NCBI GenBank assembly: GCA_017991595.1
Contig: JAGOQJ010000004.1
Span: 167,959-231,958, forward strand
Origin: Candidatus Didemnitutus sp.
Lineage (GTDB): Bacteria; Verrucomicrobiota; Verrucomicrobiia; Opitutales; Opitutaceae
Direction of reading: 5' to 3'
DNA: 64,000 nt
The notes beneath the pieces were generated by a model. That model worked only from the letters and a program-made list of their open reading frames with translations. It was not told where the DNA came from and made no database searches. Numbering within the stretch: position 1 is the stretch's first letter; every line of letters starts with the position of its first letter. Shown in pieces: positions 43,524 to 53,771 of this stretch. The translations under genes and the position numbers were made by a program.

Positions 43524-44705
43524 ATGAACATTCACGAGTATCAGGCCAAAGCCTTGTTCGAAAAATATGGCGTGGCGGTGCCGAAGGGCGTCCCCGCCCG
43601 TTCGCCCGCGGAGTTCGAATCCGCCCTCTCCTCGCTCGGCGAGGCGCCGTATATCGTCAAATCGCAGATCCACGCCGGCGGACGCGGCAAAGGCACGTTC
43701 ACCGACGGCTTCAAGGGCGGCGTGAAGTTCGCCAAGACGAAGGCCGAGGCCCTCGACTACGCCAACAAGATGTATGGCAACACGCTCGTGACGCTCCAGA
43801 CCGGCCCCGCCGGCCGCAAGGTCCAGACCATCTACTTCACCAAGGCCGCGGACATCACGAAGGAATATTACCTCGCGATCCTCCTCGACCGTAACACCTC
43901 GAAGCCCGTCATCGTCGCCTCCACCGAGGGCGGCGTCGAAATCGAGAAGGTCGCCCACGAGACGCCCGAGAAGATTTTCAAGATCTTCGTCGATCCCGCC
44001 GTCGGCCTCCAAGGCTACCAAGCCCGCCAGCTCGCCTTCCAACTCGGTCTCAGCGGCGACTACTTCAAGAATGCCGTGAAGCTCATCACCGGCCTCTACC
44101 GTATGTTCTGGGAAACCGACGCCGCCATGGTCGAGGTCAACCCGCTCATCACGACGCCCGACGGCTCCGTTCAGGCCCTCGACGCCAAGGTCTCCTTCGA
44201 CGACAACGCCCTCTTCCGTCACAAGGACATCGTCGACCTCCGCGATCTCAACGAAGAGGACCCGAAGGAAATCGAGGCCTCCAAATATTCGCTCAGCTAC
44301 ATCGCGCTCGACGGCAACATCGCCTGCCTCGTGAACGGCGCCGGCCTCGCCATGAGCACGATGGATATCATCAAGCACTTCGGCGGCAGCCCCGCCAACT
44401 TCCTCGACGTCGGCGGCGGCGCCTCGAAGGAGCAGGTCCAGGCGGCCTTCAAGATCATCCTCACCGACCCGAACGTGAAGGGCATCCTCGTCAACATCTT
44501 CGGCGGCATCATGGACTGCAACACGATCGCCACCGGCGTCGTCGCTGCCGCCCGTGAGCTCGGTCTCCAGATCCCGCTCGTCGTCCGCCTCGAAGGCAAC
44601 AACGTCGCCGCCGGCAAGAAGACCCTCGCCGAGTCCGGCCTCGCGATCCAGTCCGCCGACTCCATGGCCGACGCCGCGCAGAAGATCGTCAAACTCGTCG
44701 CCTAA
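43524..44705 (+). CDS. sucC: Succinyl-CoA synthetase beta subunit
   Basis: SucC forms with SucD the TCA enzyme that makes ATP or GTP from succinyl-CoA. The 393-residue product starts [17 protein letters not shown] and has an ATP-grasp domain (about 1-240) with [13 protein letters not shown] and MVEVNPLI. The C-terminal ligase domain has [30 protein letters not shown] and [13 protein letters not shown] 43524 matches the invariant family start. sucD follows after 36 nt, and a strong terminator closes the operon. Confidence 0.97.
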   Translation: MNIHEYQAKALFEKYGVAVPKGVPARSPAEFESALSSLGEAPYIVKSQIHAGGRGKGTFTDGFKGGVKFAKTKAEALDYANKMYGNTLVTLQTGPAGRKVQTIYFTKAADITKEYYLAILLDRNTSKPVIVASTEGGVEIEKVAHETPEKIFKIFVDPAVGLQGYQARQLAFQLGLSGDYFKNAVKLITGLYRMFWETDAAMVEVNPLITTPDGSVQALDAKVSFDDNALFRHKDIVDLRDLNEEDPKEIEASKYSLSYIALDGNIACLVNGAGLAMSTMDIIKHFGGSPANFLDVGGGASKEQVQAAFKIILTDPNVKGILVNIFGGIMDCNTIATGVVAAARELGLQIPLVVRLEGNNVAAGKKTLAESGLAIQSADSMADAAQKIVKLVA

Positions 44706-44741
44706 CGCGCCGCTCAAGCCCACCGCTTACCGCTCACTTCC

Positions 44742-45665
44742 ATGGCTATCATCGTCAACGAAAAGACCCGCGTCCTCGTCCAAGGCATCACCGGCGAGTT
44801 CGGCGGCCGCCACACCAAGCTCTCCCTCGACTACGGCTCCGCCATCGTCGCCGGCGTCACGCCCGGCAAGGGCGGCCAGTTCTTCGAGCACGGCGCCCAC
44901 AAGGTTCCGATCTTCAACACCGTCGCCGACGCCGTCGCCGCCACCGGCGCGACCGCCTCCGCGGTGTTCGTCCCGCCGCCTTTCGCCGCCGACGCGATCC
45001 TCGAAGGCGTCGACGCCAACCTCGACCTCTGCGTCGCGATCACGGAAGGCATTCCGATCCGCGACATGATCCAGGTTAAGCGCGCCATGCAGGGTAAGAA
45101 GACGCGCCTCATCGGCCCGAACTGCCCCGGCATCGTCACCCCCGGCACCGGCAAGGACTCCTCAGGCGGCTGCCGCATCGGCATCGCCCCCGGCTACATC
45201 CACAAGAAGGGCCACGTCGGCGTCGTCTCCCGCTCCGGCACCCTCACCTACGAAGCCGTCTGGCAGCTCACCTCCAAGGGCCTCGGCCAGACCACCTCCG
45301 TCGGCATCGGCGGCGACCCGGTCAACGGCACCTCGCACCTCGACGTCATCAAGATGTTCAACGATGACCCCGAGACCTACGGCATCATCATGATCGGCGA
45401 GATCGGCGGCAGCGCCGAAGTCGAAGCCGCGCGCTGGATCAAGGCCCACTGCAAGAAGCCCGTCGCGGGCTTCATCGCTGGCGCCACCGCTCCCGCGGGC
45501 CGCCGCATGGGCCACGCCGGCGCTGTCGTCGGCGGAGCCGAGGACACCGCCGCCGCCAAGATCGCCGTGTTCAAGGAGTGCGGCATCGAGACGGCCATCA
45601 CGCCCTCCGACATGGCCGACGCCCTCGTGCGCGCCGCCCAGCGTCTCGGCGCCAAGCTCGCCTGA
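44742..45665 (+). CDS. sucD: Succinyl-CoA synthetase alpha subunit
   Basis: The 307-residue subunit binds CoA and carries the phosphorylated histidine. It has the CoA-binding Rossmann region (VLVQGITGEFGGRHTKLSLDYG), the conserved IGPNCPGIVTPG and SRSGTLTYEAVWQLT, and the active-site histidine in GHAGAVVGG. The length is slightly longer than the usual 290 residues because of short additions. Operon with sucC, feeding the TCA cycle together with sucAB-lpdA at 20-25 kb. Confidence 0.97.
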   Translation: MAIIVNEKTRVLVQGITGEFGGRHTKLSLDYGSAIVAGVTPGKGGQFFEHGAHKVPIFNTVADAVAATGATASAVFVPPPFAADAILEGVDANLDLCVAITEGIPIRDMIQVKRAMQGKKTRLIGPNCPGIVTPGTGKDSSGGCRIGIAPGYIHKKGHVGVVSRSGTLTYEAVWQLTSKGLGQTTSVGIGGDPVNGTSHLDVIKMFNDDPETYGIIMIGEIGGSAEVEAARWIKAHCKKPVAGFIAGATAPAGRRMGHAGAVVGGAEDTAAAKIAVFKECGIETAITPSDMADALVRAAQRLGAKLA

Positions 45666-45729
45666 TTTCCAACGCGAAGCCCGCAGCGCGTGCTCTTCGG
45701 CGCGCTGCGCGCCTTCTTCCTGTTTCCAA

Positions 45730-45755
45730 GCCGGGCTGACGCCCGGCTTTTTTTT
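45730..45755 (+). terminator. Rho-independent terminator of sucCD
   Basis: A perfect 7-bp GC stem (45730-45736 with 45741-45747), loop TGAC, then eight T residues, 65 nt after the sucD stop. Confidence 0.9.
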
Positions 45756-45850
45756 GGGCCGCCGGAAACAATGATGACCCCACCGCTGTCATTCGGCATG
45801 CCACGGAGCTGGCTTTCGGCCCTGCGAGAGATATATCCATTCGACCTGTC

Positions 45851-46216
45851 ATGAAACTCACCCTGTTCACCATCATCTGCCTCACGCTGGGCCTGTGTGC
45901 GTCCGCCGCCGCGGACAGTGTGAAGATGGGCGAACGGCTTTTGCAGGTAGAAACGGTCTACCTGACACCCGTCACCGCCGTGGGCTGGAACGAACCGATT
46001 CTCCTCGGACGCAAGATCAGCGGATCGGATTTCCGGCGCGGCAGCGAAGGCGCCGCCGTGATCAGCCGCGCCGTCTGGCAAGGACACTTCGGCAAAGTCT
46101 CCGCCATCGGCCGCTTGGTTCACGTGAACGAATATCCTTATCGCATCGTGGGGATCGCCGACGAGGCCTCCGAGGAAGGTCGCGGCGCCAAGATCTGGCT
46201 CACACGCCACAAATGA
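45851..46216 (+). CDS. Small secreted protein resembling part of a MacB periplasmic core domain
   Basis: The 121-residue product has a signal peptide (MKLTLFTIICLTLGLCASAAA). The rest closely follows the second half of a MacB-type periplasmic core domain: LGRKISGSDF, then AAVISRAVWQGHFG, AIGRLVHVNEYPYRIVGIA and IWLTRH match the usual pattern GRxF..D, VLSxxxWxxxFGGD, GRxxxLNGxPYTVVGV and WxP. The permease helices and ATPase are absent. It may be an ABC-family remnant or a free-standing domain. It lies between sucCD and lipB, alone on its strand segment. Confidence 0.6.
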   Translation: MKLTLFTIICLTLGLCASAAADSVKMGERLLQVETVYLTPVTAVGWNEPILLGRKISGSDFRRGSEGAAVISRAVWQGHFGKVSAIGRLVHVNEYPYRIVGIADEASEEGRGAKIWLTRHK

Positions 46217-46318
46217 CGACCCGGCCGGGGCGCCGTGCCGCGCCGCACCGGTATTCTCCCGCTTGCGCACCGCGCCGCTTGGCCTACGTGTAGAGATACC
46301 CTTCGCCGGGTCCATCGC

Positions 46319-47002
46319 ATGACGCACGCCACTACCGGCTCCCTCGCCGCTCCCCGCACCCTCGATTGGGGCCGCACCGCGTATGGCGACGCGTGGCGCC
46401 GGCAGGAAGAACTCGTCGCCCAGCGCAACGCCGGCACCGCGGCCGACACGCTTGTTTTCACCGAGCACGATCCCGTGTTCACGCTCGGCGTGCGCCGCGG
46501 CGCCGAACAGAACCTGCTCTGGAACGAAGCCGAGCTCGCCCGCCGCGGCATCACGGTCTTCACGACCAACCGCGGTGGCGACATCACTTACCACGGCCCG
46601 GGTCAGATCGTCGGCTATCCGATCATCAACCTGAAACCACGCAAGGATCTGCACGCCTACCTGCGCTTCCTCGAGGAAGTGATGATCGCCAGCGTCGCCC
46701 GCTTCGGCCTCACCGCCTGCCGCAACCCCGGCAAGACCGGCATCTGGATCGAAAAGCGCAAAATCGCCGCCATCGGCGTGGCCGTGAAGCAGTGGACGAC
46801 CCTGCACGGCTTCGCGCTCAACGTGAACACCGACCTCACGCCCTTCACCGGCATCATCCCCTGCGGCATCACGGCCGCCGACGGCACCGTTACTTCCCTG
46901 CAACTCGAGCTCGGCCGCCCGCTCGACTTGGCGGAAGTCAAGAACGTGCTGGCCAGTGAGTTCTGGGAGCGTCTGCCCCGGTTTTTCGCCGGCGAGCCAT
47001 AA
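46319..47002 (+). CDS. lipB: Lipoyl(octanoyl) transferase
   Basis: LipB transfers octanoyl from ACP to a lysine of E2 or GcvH apoproteins, the first step of lipoate attachment. The 227-residue protein has VFTEHDPVFTLGVRRG, NRGGDITYHGPGQIVGYPI and the active-site region GIIPCGITAADGTVTSL with the catalytic Cys; the Lys lies in KIAAIGVAVKQW. ATG 46319 begins the conserved fold; 46235 adds an unrelated stretch. lipA follows after about 110 nt. Confidence 0.95.
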   Translation: MTHATTGSLAAPRTLDWGRTAYGDAWRRQEELVAQRNAGTAADTLVFTEHDPVFTLGVRRGAEQNLLWNEAELARRGITVFTTNRGGDITYHGPGQIVGYPIINLKPRKDLHAYLRFLEEVMIASVARFGLTACRNPGKTGIWIEKRKIAAIGVAVKQWTTLHGFALNVNTDLTPFTGIIPCGITAADGTVTSLQLELGRPLDLAEVKNVLASEFWERLPRFFAGEP

Positions 47003-47114
47003 CCCGGATTAACCCGGCCCACCCTCCGCTGAAGCACCGTCGATAGCGCGCGGCACTGCGGAGAAGCCGCTTGTCCTTCGTGTTCATTCGTGTCCATTCG
47101 TCATTCCTCTTCCG

Positions 47115-48014
<900 letters not shown>

Positions 48015-48129
48015 AGCCGCGCGCTTGACCCGCGCCCGTCCACCAACGGGCGTCGCGCCACCTCCGCCTCATCGCCCGCCCACCGCAGCCGGCGTTTGCC
48101 TTGGCGCCCAAGCTTGCTTTGCTTCCGGC

Positions 48130-49515
48130 ATGTCCTTGCGCGCCTCTTTCCTCGCCGCGACGCTCGCCTCGCTGTTCCCCGCCCTCGCCTTCGCCGGCCA
48201 GCTCGTCTCCGGACCAATGCTCGGCTACCGCACGCACCGCGAAGTCGCCCTCTGGCTCGAAGTGAAGGACGCTGAATCCGTGCGCCTCGACTACTGGATC
48301 GCGGGCCAACCCGAAACTAAACGCACCCTCACGCAACTCAACCCGCCGGTGCATCCCGCAGGCGGACAGATCGTCCACTTCCGCCCCGGCGTGCTCGAGG
48401 TCGGCACCGCTTACGAATACGCCGTCACCCTCGACGGTCAGTCGCTCAGCTTCCCTTACCCGACGACCTTCCGGACCTCCACACTCTGGGAATGGCGCAC
48501 GCCGCCGCCGGATTTCAAGTTCCTCGTCGGCTCCTGTCTCTACGTCAACGAGCCGCGCTACGATCGCCCCGGCGAGCCCTACGGCAAGACGCTCCGCACC
48601 CTCGAACTCGCCGCCGAATCCGGGGCCGACTTCATGGTCTGGCTCGGTGACAACTGGTATTACCGCGATGTCGACTACAGCTCCGTCAGCGGCCTCTGGT
48701 ATCGCGCCCAACACGACCGCGCCATCCCCGAGATGCAGAAACTCCTCGGCGTGATGCATCACTACGCGACTTGGGACGACCACGACTACGGCCCCAACGA
48801 CGCCAACTGGTCCTACGAGTTCAAGGACGAGACGCTGAAAATCTTCCAGTCCTACTGGCTCAATCCAACCTCCGGCGAACGCGACAACCCGGGCACCTAC
48901 ACCAAGTGGTATTGGGGCGACGCGGTCTTCATCCTGCTCGACGACTACTTCCATCGCGACGACGCGCAGCTCGACCAGCAGAAGACCGACAAGCGCATGT
49001 GGGGCCGCCGTCAGCTCGAGTGGCTGAAGCAGTCGCTCCTCGCCGCCAAGGAGCTCGGCCACTCCACCTTCAAATTCATCGGCAACGGCACGCAGATCCT
49101 GCAGACCGCCGTCGGCGGCTCGAGCCACCAGGAATACCAGCGCGAGCGCGACGAGCTGCTGCAATTCATCGCCGACAACCGCATCACCGGCGTCGTCTTC
49201 CTCACGGGCGACGTGCATCACTCCGGCCTATACCGCCGCCAGCTCTCCCCCGACGGCCCCTGGATCTACGAGATCACCTCCTCGCCGCTCGCCGCCGGCT
49301 CGTGGAAAGTCGAAACCAGCCCCAAGGCGCAGGACCCCTTCGTCATCAAGGAAACCCTCGTGGGCGACCAGAACTTCGTCAAGGTGCACGCTACGGGCAC
49401 CGGTGCGGATCGCGTCTTGGTCGTCACCTGCACCGACAAGCAGGGCGCCCAGCGCTTCTCGCACACCATCAAGGCCACGGAGCTTGGCTTCGTCCCGCGC
49501 GGTCGCTCCCGCTGA
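48130..49515 (+). CDS. Secreted PhoD-like alkaline phosphatase
   Basis: The 461-residue product has a signal peptide (MSLRASFLAATLASLFPALAFA), a fibronectin-like N-terminal domain (about 22-125) and a PhoD-type metallophosphatase domain (about 130-440). Metal-binding segments are VWLGDNWYYRDVDY, YATWDDHDYGPNDAN and FLTGDVHHSGLY. Enzymes of this family hydrolyse phosphodiesters or phosphomonoesters in the periplasm. The ATG at 48130 precedes the signal peptide. Confidence 0.88.
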   Translation: MSLRASFLAATLASLFPALAFAGQLVSGPMLGYRTHREVALWLEVKDAESVRLDYWIAGQPETKRTLTQLNPPVHPAGGQIVHFRPGVLEVGTAYEYAVTLDGQSLSFPYPTTFRTSTLWEWRTPPPDFKFLVGSCLYVNEPRYDRPGEPYGKTLRTLELAAESGADFMVWLGDNWYYRDVDYSSVSGLWYRAQHDRAIPEMQKLLGVMHHYATWDDHDYGPNDANWSYEFKDETLKIFQSYWLNPTSGERDNPGTYTKWYWGDAVFILLDDYFHRDDAQLDQQKTDKRMWGRRQLEWLKQSLLAAKELGHSTFKFIGNGTQILQTAVGGSSHQEYQRERDELLQFIADNRITGVVFLTGDVHHSGLYRRQLSPDGPWIYEITSSPLAAGSWKVETSPKAQDPFVIKETLVGDQNFVKVHATGTGADRVLVVTCTDKQGAQRFSHTIKATELGFVPRGRSR

Positions 49516-49633
49516 GTCGCCCGCCCTCGCCACCTCCCGCGCTGGCGCGTCCGCCCAGCCGTCCGCCTCGCGGTCAAATTAGCCTCGCCTGAACCGCCGG
49601 CGCGGATATTTTTTTGTGGGCAAAACACCTCGC

Positions 49634-50404
49634 ATGGAGACCAAAGCCCAAATCGTCCAAGACTGGCTGCCCCGCTACACTGGAGTCCCGCTGAATGAGT
49701 TCGGCGAATACGTTCTCCTCACCAACTTCGACCGCTACGTCGAGCTCTTCGCCGAGTGGCACAACGTGCCCGTCATCGGCCGCGACAAGCCCATGACGAG
49801 CGCCACCGCGGGCGACATCACCATCATCAACTTCGGCATGGGCAGCGCCACCGCCGCCACCGTCATGGATTTGCTGACGGCCATCAACCCCAAGGCCGTC
49901 CTCTTCCTCGGCAAGTGCGGCGGCCTCAAGCACCGCGCCAAGGTCGGCAACCTCATCCTCCCCATCGCCGCCATCCGCGGCGAAGGTGCGAGCAACGACT
50001 ACTTCCCGCCGGAGGTGCCCGCGATGCCGTCGTTCGCTCTCCAAAAGGCCATCTCCACCACCATCCGCGACCACGGGCAGGATTACTGGACCGGCACCGT
50101 TTACACCACCAACCGCCGCGTTTGGGAGCACGACGCCGAGTTCAAGAAATACCTCGCGAAGCTCCGCGTCATGGCCATCGACATGGAGACTGCCACCGTC
50201 TTCATCACCGGTTTCCACAACGAGATTCCCACCGGCGCCCTGCTCCTCGTCTCCGACGAGCCGATGACCCCCGAAGGCGTGAAGACCACCGAGAGCGACC
50301 GCAAGGTCGACGACTCGCACGTCTCGATGCACATCCGCATCGGCATCGATTCGTTGAAGCAGCTCATCAACAAGGGTCTCACGGTAAAGCACCTGAAGTT
50401 CTGA
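49634..50404 (+). CDS. AMP nucleosidase (PNP/UDP family)
   Basis: The 256-residue protein belongs to the nucleoside phosphorylase/nucleosidase fold. Recognisable are ITIINFGMGSATAATVMDLL, LFLGKCGGLKHRAKVGNLILP, and the DMETATVFITGF segment that binds the nucleoside. Its length and the VYTTNRRVWEHD region match the short AMP nucleosidase group found in Bacteroidetes and relatives rather than the long E. coli Amn. Substrate assignment is by this resemblance. ATG 49634 is chosen over a GTG six codons earlier. Confidence 0.8.
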   Translation: METKAQIVQDWLPRYTGVPLNEFGEYVLLTNFDRYVELFAEWHNVPVIGRDKPMTSATAGDITIINFGMGSATAATVMDLLTAINPKAVLFLGKCGGLKHRAKVGNLILPIAAIRGEGASNDYFPPEVPAMPSFALQKAISTTIRDHGQDYWTGTVYTTNRRVWEHDAEFKKYLAKLRVMAIDMETATVFITGFHNEIPTGALLLVSDEPMTPEGVKTTESDRKVDDSHVSMHIRIGIDSLKQLINKGLTVKHLKF

Positions 50405-50450
50405 GCGCCGCGCGTTCCACCGCGCGCGCCCTTCTCCTTCCGCTTCGCCC

Positions 50451-51143
50451 ATGCTCGTCCGCCTCCGAGGTCCGATCTCGAACTGCTACCTCCTCCTCGG
50501 CGAACGCCCCGTCCTCGTCGACACCGGAGCCCCGGGCGACCTCAAGCGCATCCTCGCCGGCCTCAAGCAGCACGGCGTCGAGCCCCGTCAACTCGCGCTT
50601 ATCCTGCTCACGCACGGCCACAGCGATCACGCCGGCAACGCCGCCGAGTTGCGCGCCCGCACCGGCCGCCCCGTCGCCATCCACGCCGGCGATGCCCCTC
50701 TCGCGCGCCACGGCGACAGCGGCGTGCTCGCCGTGCAAACCGAGCTTGGCCGCCTCATCCGCCCCTTCGTTAACGAGCCCTTCACTGCCTTCGAGCCGGA
50801 CATCGTCTTTCGCGAGCCCTTCTCCCTCGAACCCTACGGCATCAAAGGCCACGTCGTGCCCACGCCCGGCCACACCCTCGGTTCCTGCTCGGTCGTGCTC
50901 GCCAACGGCGAGGCTCTCATCGGCGACGTGCTCCGCGGCAGCATGATGTGGCCCAACAAGGCGCGCCCGCATTTCTTCTGCAACGACCCCGACCTCAACC
51001 TTCGCAGCATGGCGCGCCTCGCCCGCGAAGGCCTGCTCCGCTGCCACCCGGGTCACTTCGGCAGCTTCCCCGCCTCCGAGCTCGGCCGCTTCACCTCCAC
51101 CGCTGACGGAGAACTCCTCGAATTCTCCGGCGAGGCGGTGTGA
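50451..51143 (+). CDS. MBL-fold metallohydrolase
   Basis: The 230-residue protein is a glyoxalase-II-like metallo-beta-lactamase hydrolase: ILLTHGHSDHAGNAAEL gives the HxHxDH metal site, and later His residues lie in PTPGHTLGS and LRCHPGHFG. The substrate cannot be told. It lies between the AMP nucleosidase and proC on the same strand, with 46 and 57 nt gaps, so co-transcription is possible. Confidence 0.87.
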   Translation: MLVRLRGPISNCYLLLGERPVLVDTGAPGDLKRILAGLKQHGVEPRQLALILLTHGHSDHAGNAAELRARTGRPVAIHAGDAPLARHGDSGVLAVQTELGRLIRPFVNEPFTAFEPDIVFREPFSLEPYGIKGHVVPTPGHTLGSCSVVLANGEALIGDVLRGSMMWPNKARPHFFCNDPDLNLRSMARLAREGLLRCHPGHFGSFPASELGRFTSTADGELLEFSGEAV

Positions 51144-51200
51144 CACGACGCCGGGACGGACAATCTTGCGACCCGCCCCTGCGCCGGGTTGGATGCCACC

Positions 51201-52007
51201 GTGCCCGCCCAAATCGCCTTCCTCGGCTCCGGCCGTCTCGCCACCGCCATCATGCGCGGCCTTCTGACCCGGCGCGTTTACGCGCCCGCCGCCATCGCCT
51301 GCACCAGTAAGACCGGCACGAGCGCACGCCAGTTCGCCGCCGAGACCGGCGTCATCTTCGAGCCCGACCTGCCGCGCCTGCTCGCCGACGCCAGCATCGT
51401 CGTCGTCGCCTTCAAGCCGCAATCCCTCGCCACCGCTGATCCGCGGCTCGCGGAACTCACCGCCGGCAAGCTCGTGATCTCGCTGCTCGCCGGCAAGCGC
51501 CTCGCGCGCCTCGCCCAAGCCTTCCCGCGCGCCCGCAACCTCGTGCGCACAATGCCCAACACGCCCGCCGCGATCGGCGCGGGCATCACGCCTTACTGCT
51601 CGCTCGCGCCTCTGGCCAGAGACGACCGCGCCGCGCTCGAAGCGATCCTCGGGGCCCTCGGCCAACACCTCGAACTCGACGAGCGCCACCTCGACGCCGT
51701 CACCGCGCTCAGTGCCGGCGGCCCCGCGTTCCTCTTCGAGTTCACCGCCGCCCTGCGCGAAGCCGGCATCGCCGCCGGGCTCGCCCCGGAAGTCGCCGCC
51801 CGCCTCACCCGCGAGACCATCATCGGCTCCGCCAAGCTCCTCGAACACACGGCCGCCGAACCCGAGGCCCTCCGCGACCAAGTCGTGTCCCCCAACGGCA
51901 CCACCTTCGCCGGCCTGCAAGTGATGGCCGCCCGCCAGTTCCGCGACACCGTGCGCGACACCGTCCTCGCCTCCACCCGCCGCGCCGCGGAGCTCTCGCG
52001 CGACTGA
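51201..52007 (+). CDS. proC: Pyrroline-5-carboxylate reductase
   Basis: ProC makes proline from pyrroline-5-carboxylate with NAD(P)H. The protein (268 residues from this GTG) has the Rossmann start IAFLGSGRLATAIMRGL, VVAFKPQSL, LVISLLAG, VRTMPNTPAAIGAGITPY and the substrate-binding LSAGGPAFLFEF. The C-terminal SPNGTTFAGLQVM is also typical. A TTG at 51189 would add four residues. No other proline gene is adjacent. Confidence 0.93.
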   Translation: MPAQIAFLGSGRLATAIMRGLLTRRVYAPAAIACTSKTGTSARQFAAETGVIFEPDLPRLLADASIVVVAFKPQSLATADPRLAELTAGKLVISLLAGKRLARLAQAFPRARNLVRTMPNTPAAIGAGITPYCSLAPLARDDRAALEAILGALGQHLELDERHLDAVTALSAGGPAFLFEFTAALREAGIAAGLAPEVAARLTRETIIGSAKLLEHTAAEPEALRDQVVSPNGTTFAGLQVMAARQFRDTVRDTVLASTRRAAELSRD

Positions 52008-52097
52008 GCGTCGCTCGCTTTCCCCAGCCACACGGACGCTCCTCCGCACGCCTCCGCCCGCAATCGCGCTCCTCCGTGCGCAAATCGCCCGTCTTGT

Positions 52098-52118
52098 TTG
52101 TAGTCTATTAGACTACAA
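52098..52118. promoter_or_regulatory. 21-bp palindromic operator, copy 1
   Basis: A perfect 10-bp inverted repeat (TTGTAGTCTA and TAGACTACAA) with a single central base. It lies 122 nt upstream of the small gene at 52240, and a nearly identical copy follows. The TGTAG/CTACA half-sites resemble BlaI/MecI-family operators in composition only. Confidence 0.7.
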
Positions 52119-52141
52119 GTCATCTAGCTGCGAGGTGATTG

Positions 52142-52162
52142 TTGTCATCTATTAGACTACAA
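52142..52162. promoter_or_regulatory. 21-bp palindromic operator, copy 2
   Basis: Matches copy 1 at 19 of 21 positions (TTGTCATCTA in the left arm, right arm unchanged). Its centre is 44 bp from that of copy 1, about four helical turns, as expected for two dimers on one face of the DNA. Confidence 0.7.
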
Positions 52163-52239
52163 AGAGATTTTTCGCGGGTGCCGAACGGGAGGCTCACGCC
52201 GCGCTTGCGGCCGCCGCGCCGCCCCACACACTGCCGCTA

Positions 52240-52476
52240 ATGGAATTCGGCTGGTGGGAAAAAGACGACGACGGCACCAAGTGGCAGATCAATGTCCGCT
52301 TTCACGGGGGCAATGTGCTGTTCAGCAAGAAAACCGGGCATCATAATCCGTGGATCGACTTCGACGGCAACGACGCGCACTGGGATCGCCTGATCCAAGA
52401 AGCGGAAAAACGCCTCCCGCGCCGGCTCATGAGCCAAAAGGAATTCGAACGGCTCAAGGCGCAGCGCCCGCACTGA
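52240..52476 (+). CDS. Small hypothetical protein
   Basis: The 78-residue protein is soluble, rich in Trp, His, Asp and Lys, with MEFGWWEKDDDGTKWQINVR at the start and a helical C-terminus (LIQEAEKRLPRRLMSQKEFE). No family is recognised. Twin palindromic operators lie 78-142 nt upstream, so its expression is probably controlled. No signal peptide or membrane segment is visible. Confidence 0.6.
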   Translation: MEFGWWEKDDDGTKWQINVRFHGGNVLFSKKTGHHNPWIDFDGNDAHWDRLIQEAEKRLPRRLMSQKEFERLKAQRPH

Positions 52477-52570
52477 GGCATTTTGCGCCGAGTTCGATCC
52501 CGGCCAGGCAAGCCGAGGCGCTCCGCCACCGCGCCGCACACCAACCGCACCCCCGACCCGCCCGCGCGAA

Positions 52571-53101
52571 TCAACCTTGGCGCTCCTTCGCCAGCAGTGG
52601 ACACACCCGCGGCCAGACATGCAGGAACGAGGTCGCAAAATCCTCCGGCGCACGCGTCGTCCACGCATCGATCTGTTCCGGGCTGAACCATGCGCCGCGC
52701 AGTATCTCGGCCGGATTCAGCGTGAAAGGTCCTTCGCTCACCCCGTGGTAAACCCAGACGAATTCCTGTCCCGTCTCAGGTGCGGCCTCGAGTTTCAGCA
52801 AGCGCGCGGGCGTGCGTTCCAACCGGCACCCCAATTCCTCCTCCAACTCGCGCGGCACGGTGGCGTCGTAATCGTCCCCCGCCGCGACGTGTCCCGCGCA
52901 CGATGAGTTCCACTTCCCCGGAAACGTGTCCTTCCGCAGCGACCGCTGGTGCAGGTAGACCCGTCCGGCGCGATTAGTGAGGAAAATGTGCACCGCGCGA
53001 TGCCGCCAGCCGCGAGCATGCACCTCGCCGCGCGCGGCCTGGCCGATCACGCGGTCCTGCTCGTCCACCACGTCGAAAGCTTCGCCGAGGTCTTGTCCCA
53101 T
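52571..53101 (-). CDS. NUDIX hydrolase
   Basis: The 176-residue protein has a NUDIX box in GHVAAGDDYDATVPRELEEELG, where the first acid of the motif (usually Glu) is Asp. The N-terminal FDVVDEQDRVIGQAARGEVH and HIFLTNRAGRVYLHQRS segments resemble the YfcD/isopentenyl-diphosphate isomerase-like subgroup. Substrate unknown. ATG 53101 (MGQDLGEAFDVVDE) is preferred to 53170, whose extra 23 residues are Arg/Pro-rich. It is divergent from the gene at 53231. Confidence 0.88.
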   Translation of the reverse strand: MGQDLGEAFDVVDEQDRVIGQAARGEVHARGWRHRAVHIFLTNRAGRVYLHQRSLRKDTFPGKWNSSCAGHVAAGDDYDATVPRELEEELGCRLERTPARLLKLEAAPETGQEFVWVYHGVSEGPFTLNPAEILRGAWFSPEQIDAWTTRAPEDFATSFLHVWPRVCPLLAKERQG

Positions 53102-53230
53102 GGAGCGATTCAAGCGGCCGCGACCCGCCAAGTCGAGCGGGCGCCGCTGCGCGGGCAATCGGGCGGACAAGATTTGTCCTTCTCATCGCCGCGCATCCGT
53201 GTAATCCGTGGACCCTTTCCCGTTTTCTCC

Positions 53231-53725
53231 ATGGCCAAAATCGAAGTCAGCCAAGTCGCCGAGATCCTCAAGAAGCACAAGCTCGAGCCCGAGCTCCTGC
53301 GCGACATCGTCGAGGCGATGAACGAGGTCACCCAGCCCGCCGCGGACGAGGACATCAAACCGCCGCCGCCGAAGAAGCAGTTCGTCATCATGCTCTCCGA
53401 TCCCGAGGGCAAACTGCCGCAGAAGGACATGGTCGGCTGGGTCGTGCAGATCCCGGAAAACGCCAGCCCCTTCTCCACGTCGGACCGCCTGTTCAAGGGC
53501 GCCTACGATTTCAACGCCTCCAAGCGCGGCCGCATGCTGCCCGTGAAATCCGTCGGCGAGGCCCTCGAGAGCGTCAGCGCGAAATATTTCAAGGAGTCCG
53601 AACTCTGGGTGAAGACGAAGCTGCCCGTCGCCGTCGTCGTCACGGACAACGTGCTCCCGAAGGACGAATTCAAGGTCGAGAAGGTCGACCGCCGCCGCAA
53701 GGACCCGGCCGAGGACGAGGAGTGA
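53231..53725 (+). CDS. Hypothetical soluble protein
   Basis: The 164-residue protein has a helical N-terminus (MAKIEVSQVAEILKKHKLEP, LLRDIVEAMNEV), a Pro/Lys-rich linker, and a beta-rich middle (KKQFVIMLSDPEGKLPQKDM, VGWVVQIPENASPF). It ends acidic and basic by turns (KVEKVDRRRKDPAEDEE). No known family is recognised. It has an ATG at 53231, 9 nt after a T/C-rich stretch. The following gene is convergent. Confidence 0.65.
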   Translation: MAKIEVSQVAEILKKHKLEPELLRDIVEAMNEVTQPAADEDIKPPPPKKQFVIMLSDPEGKLPQKDMVGWVVQIPENASPFSTSDRLFKGAYDFNASKRGRMLPVKSVGEALESVSAKYFKESELWVKTKLPVAVVVTDNVLPKDEFKVEKVDRRRKDPAEDEE

Positions 53726-53771
53726 GCTCCGGCGGTCCGCCAGCCAGGCGACCGCACAGCCCGCCAGACGC

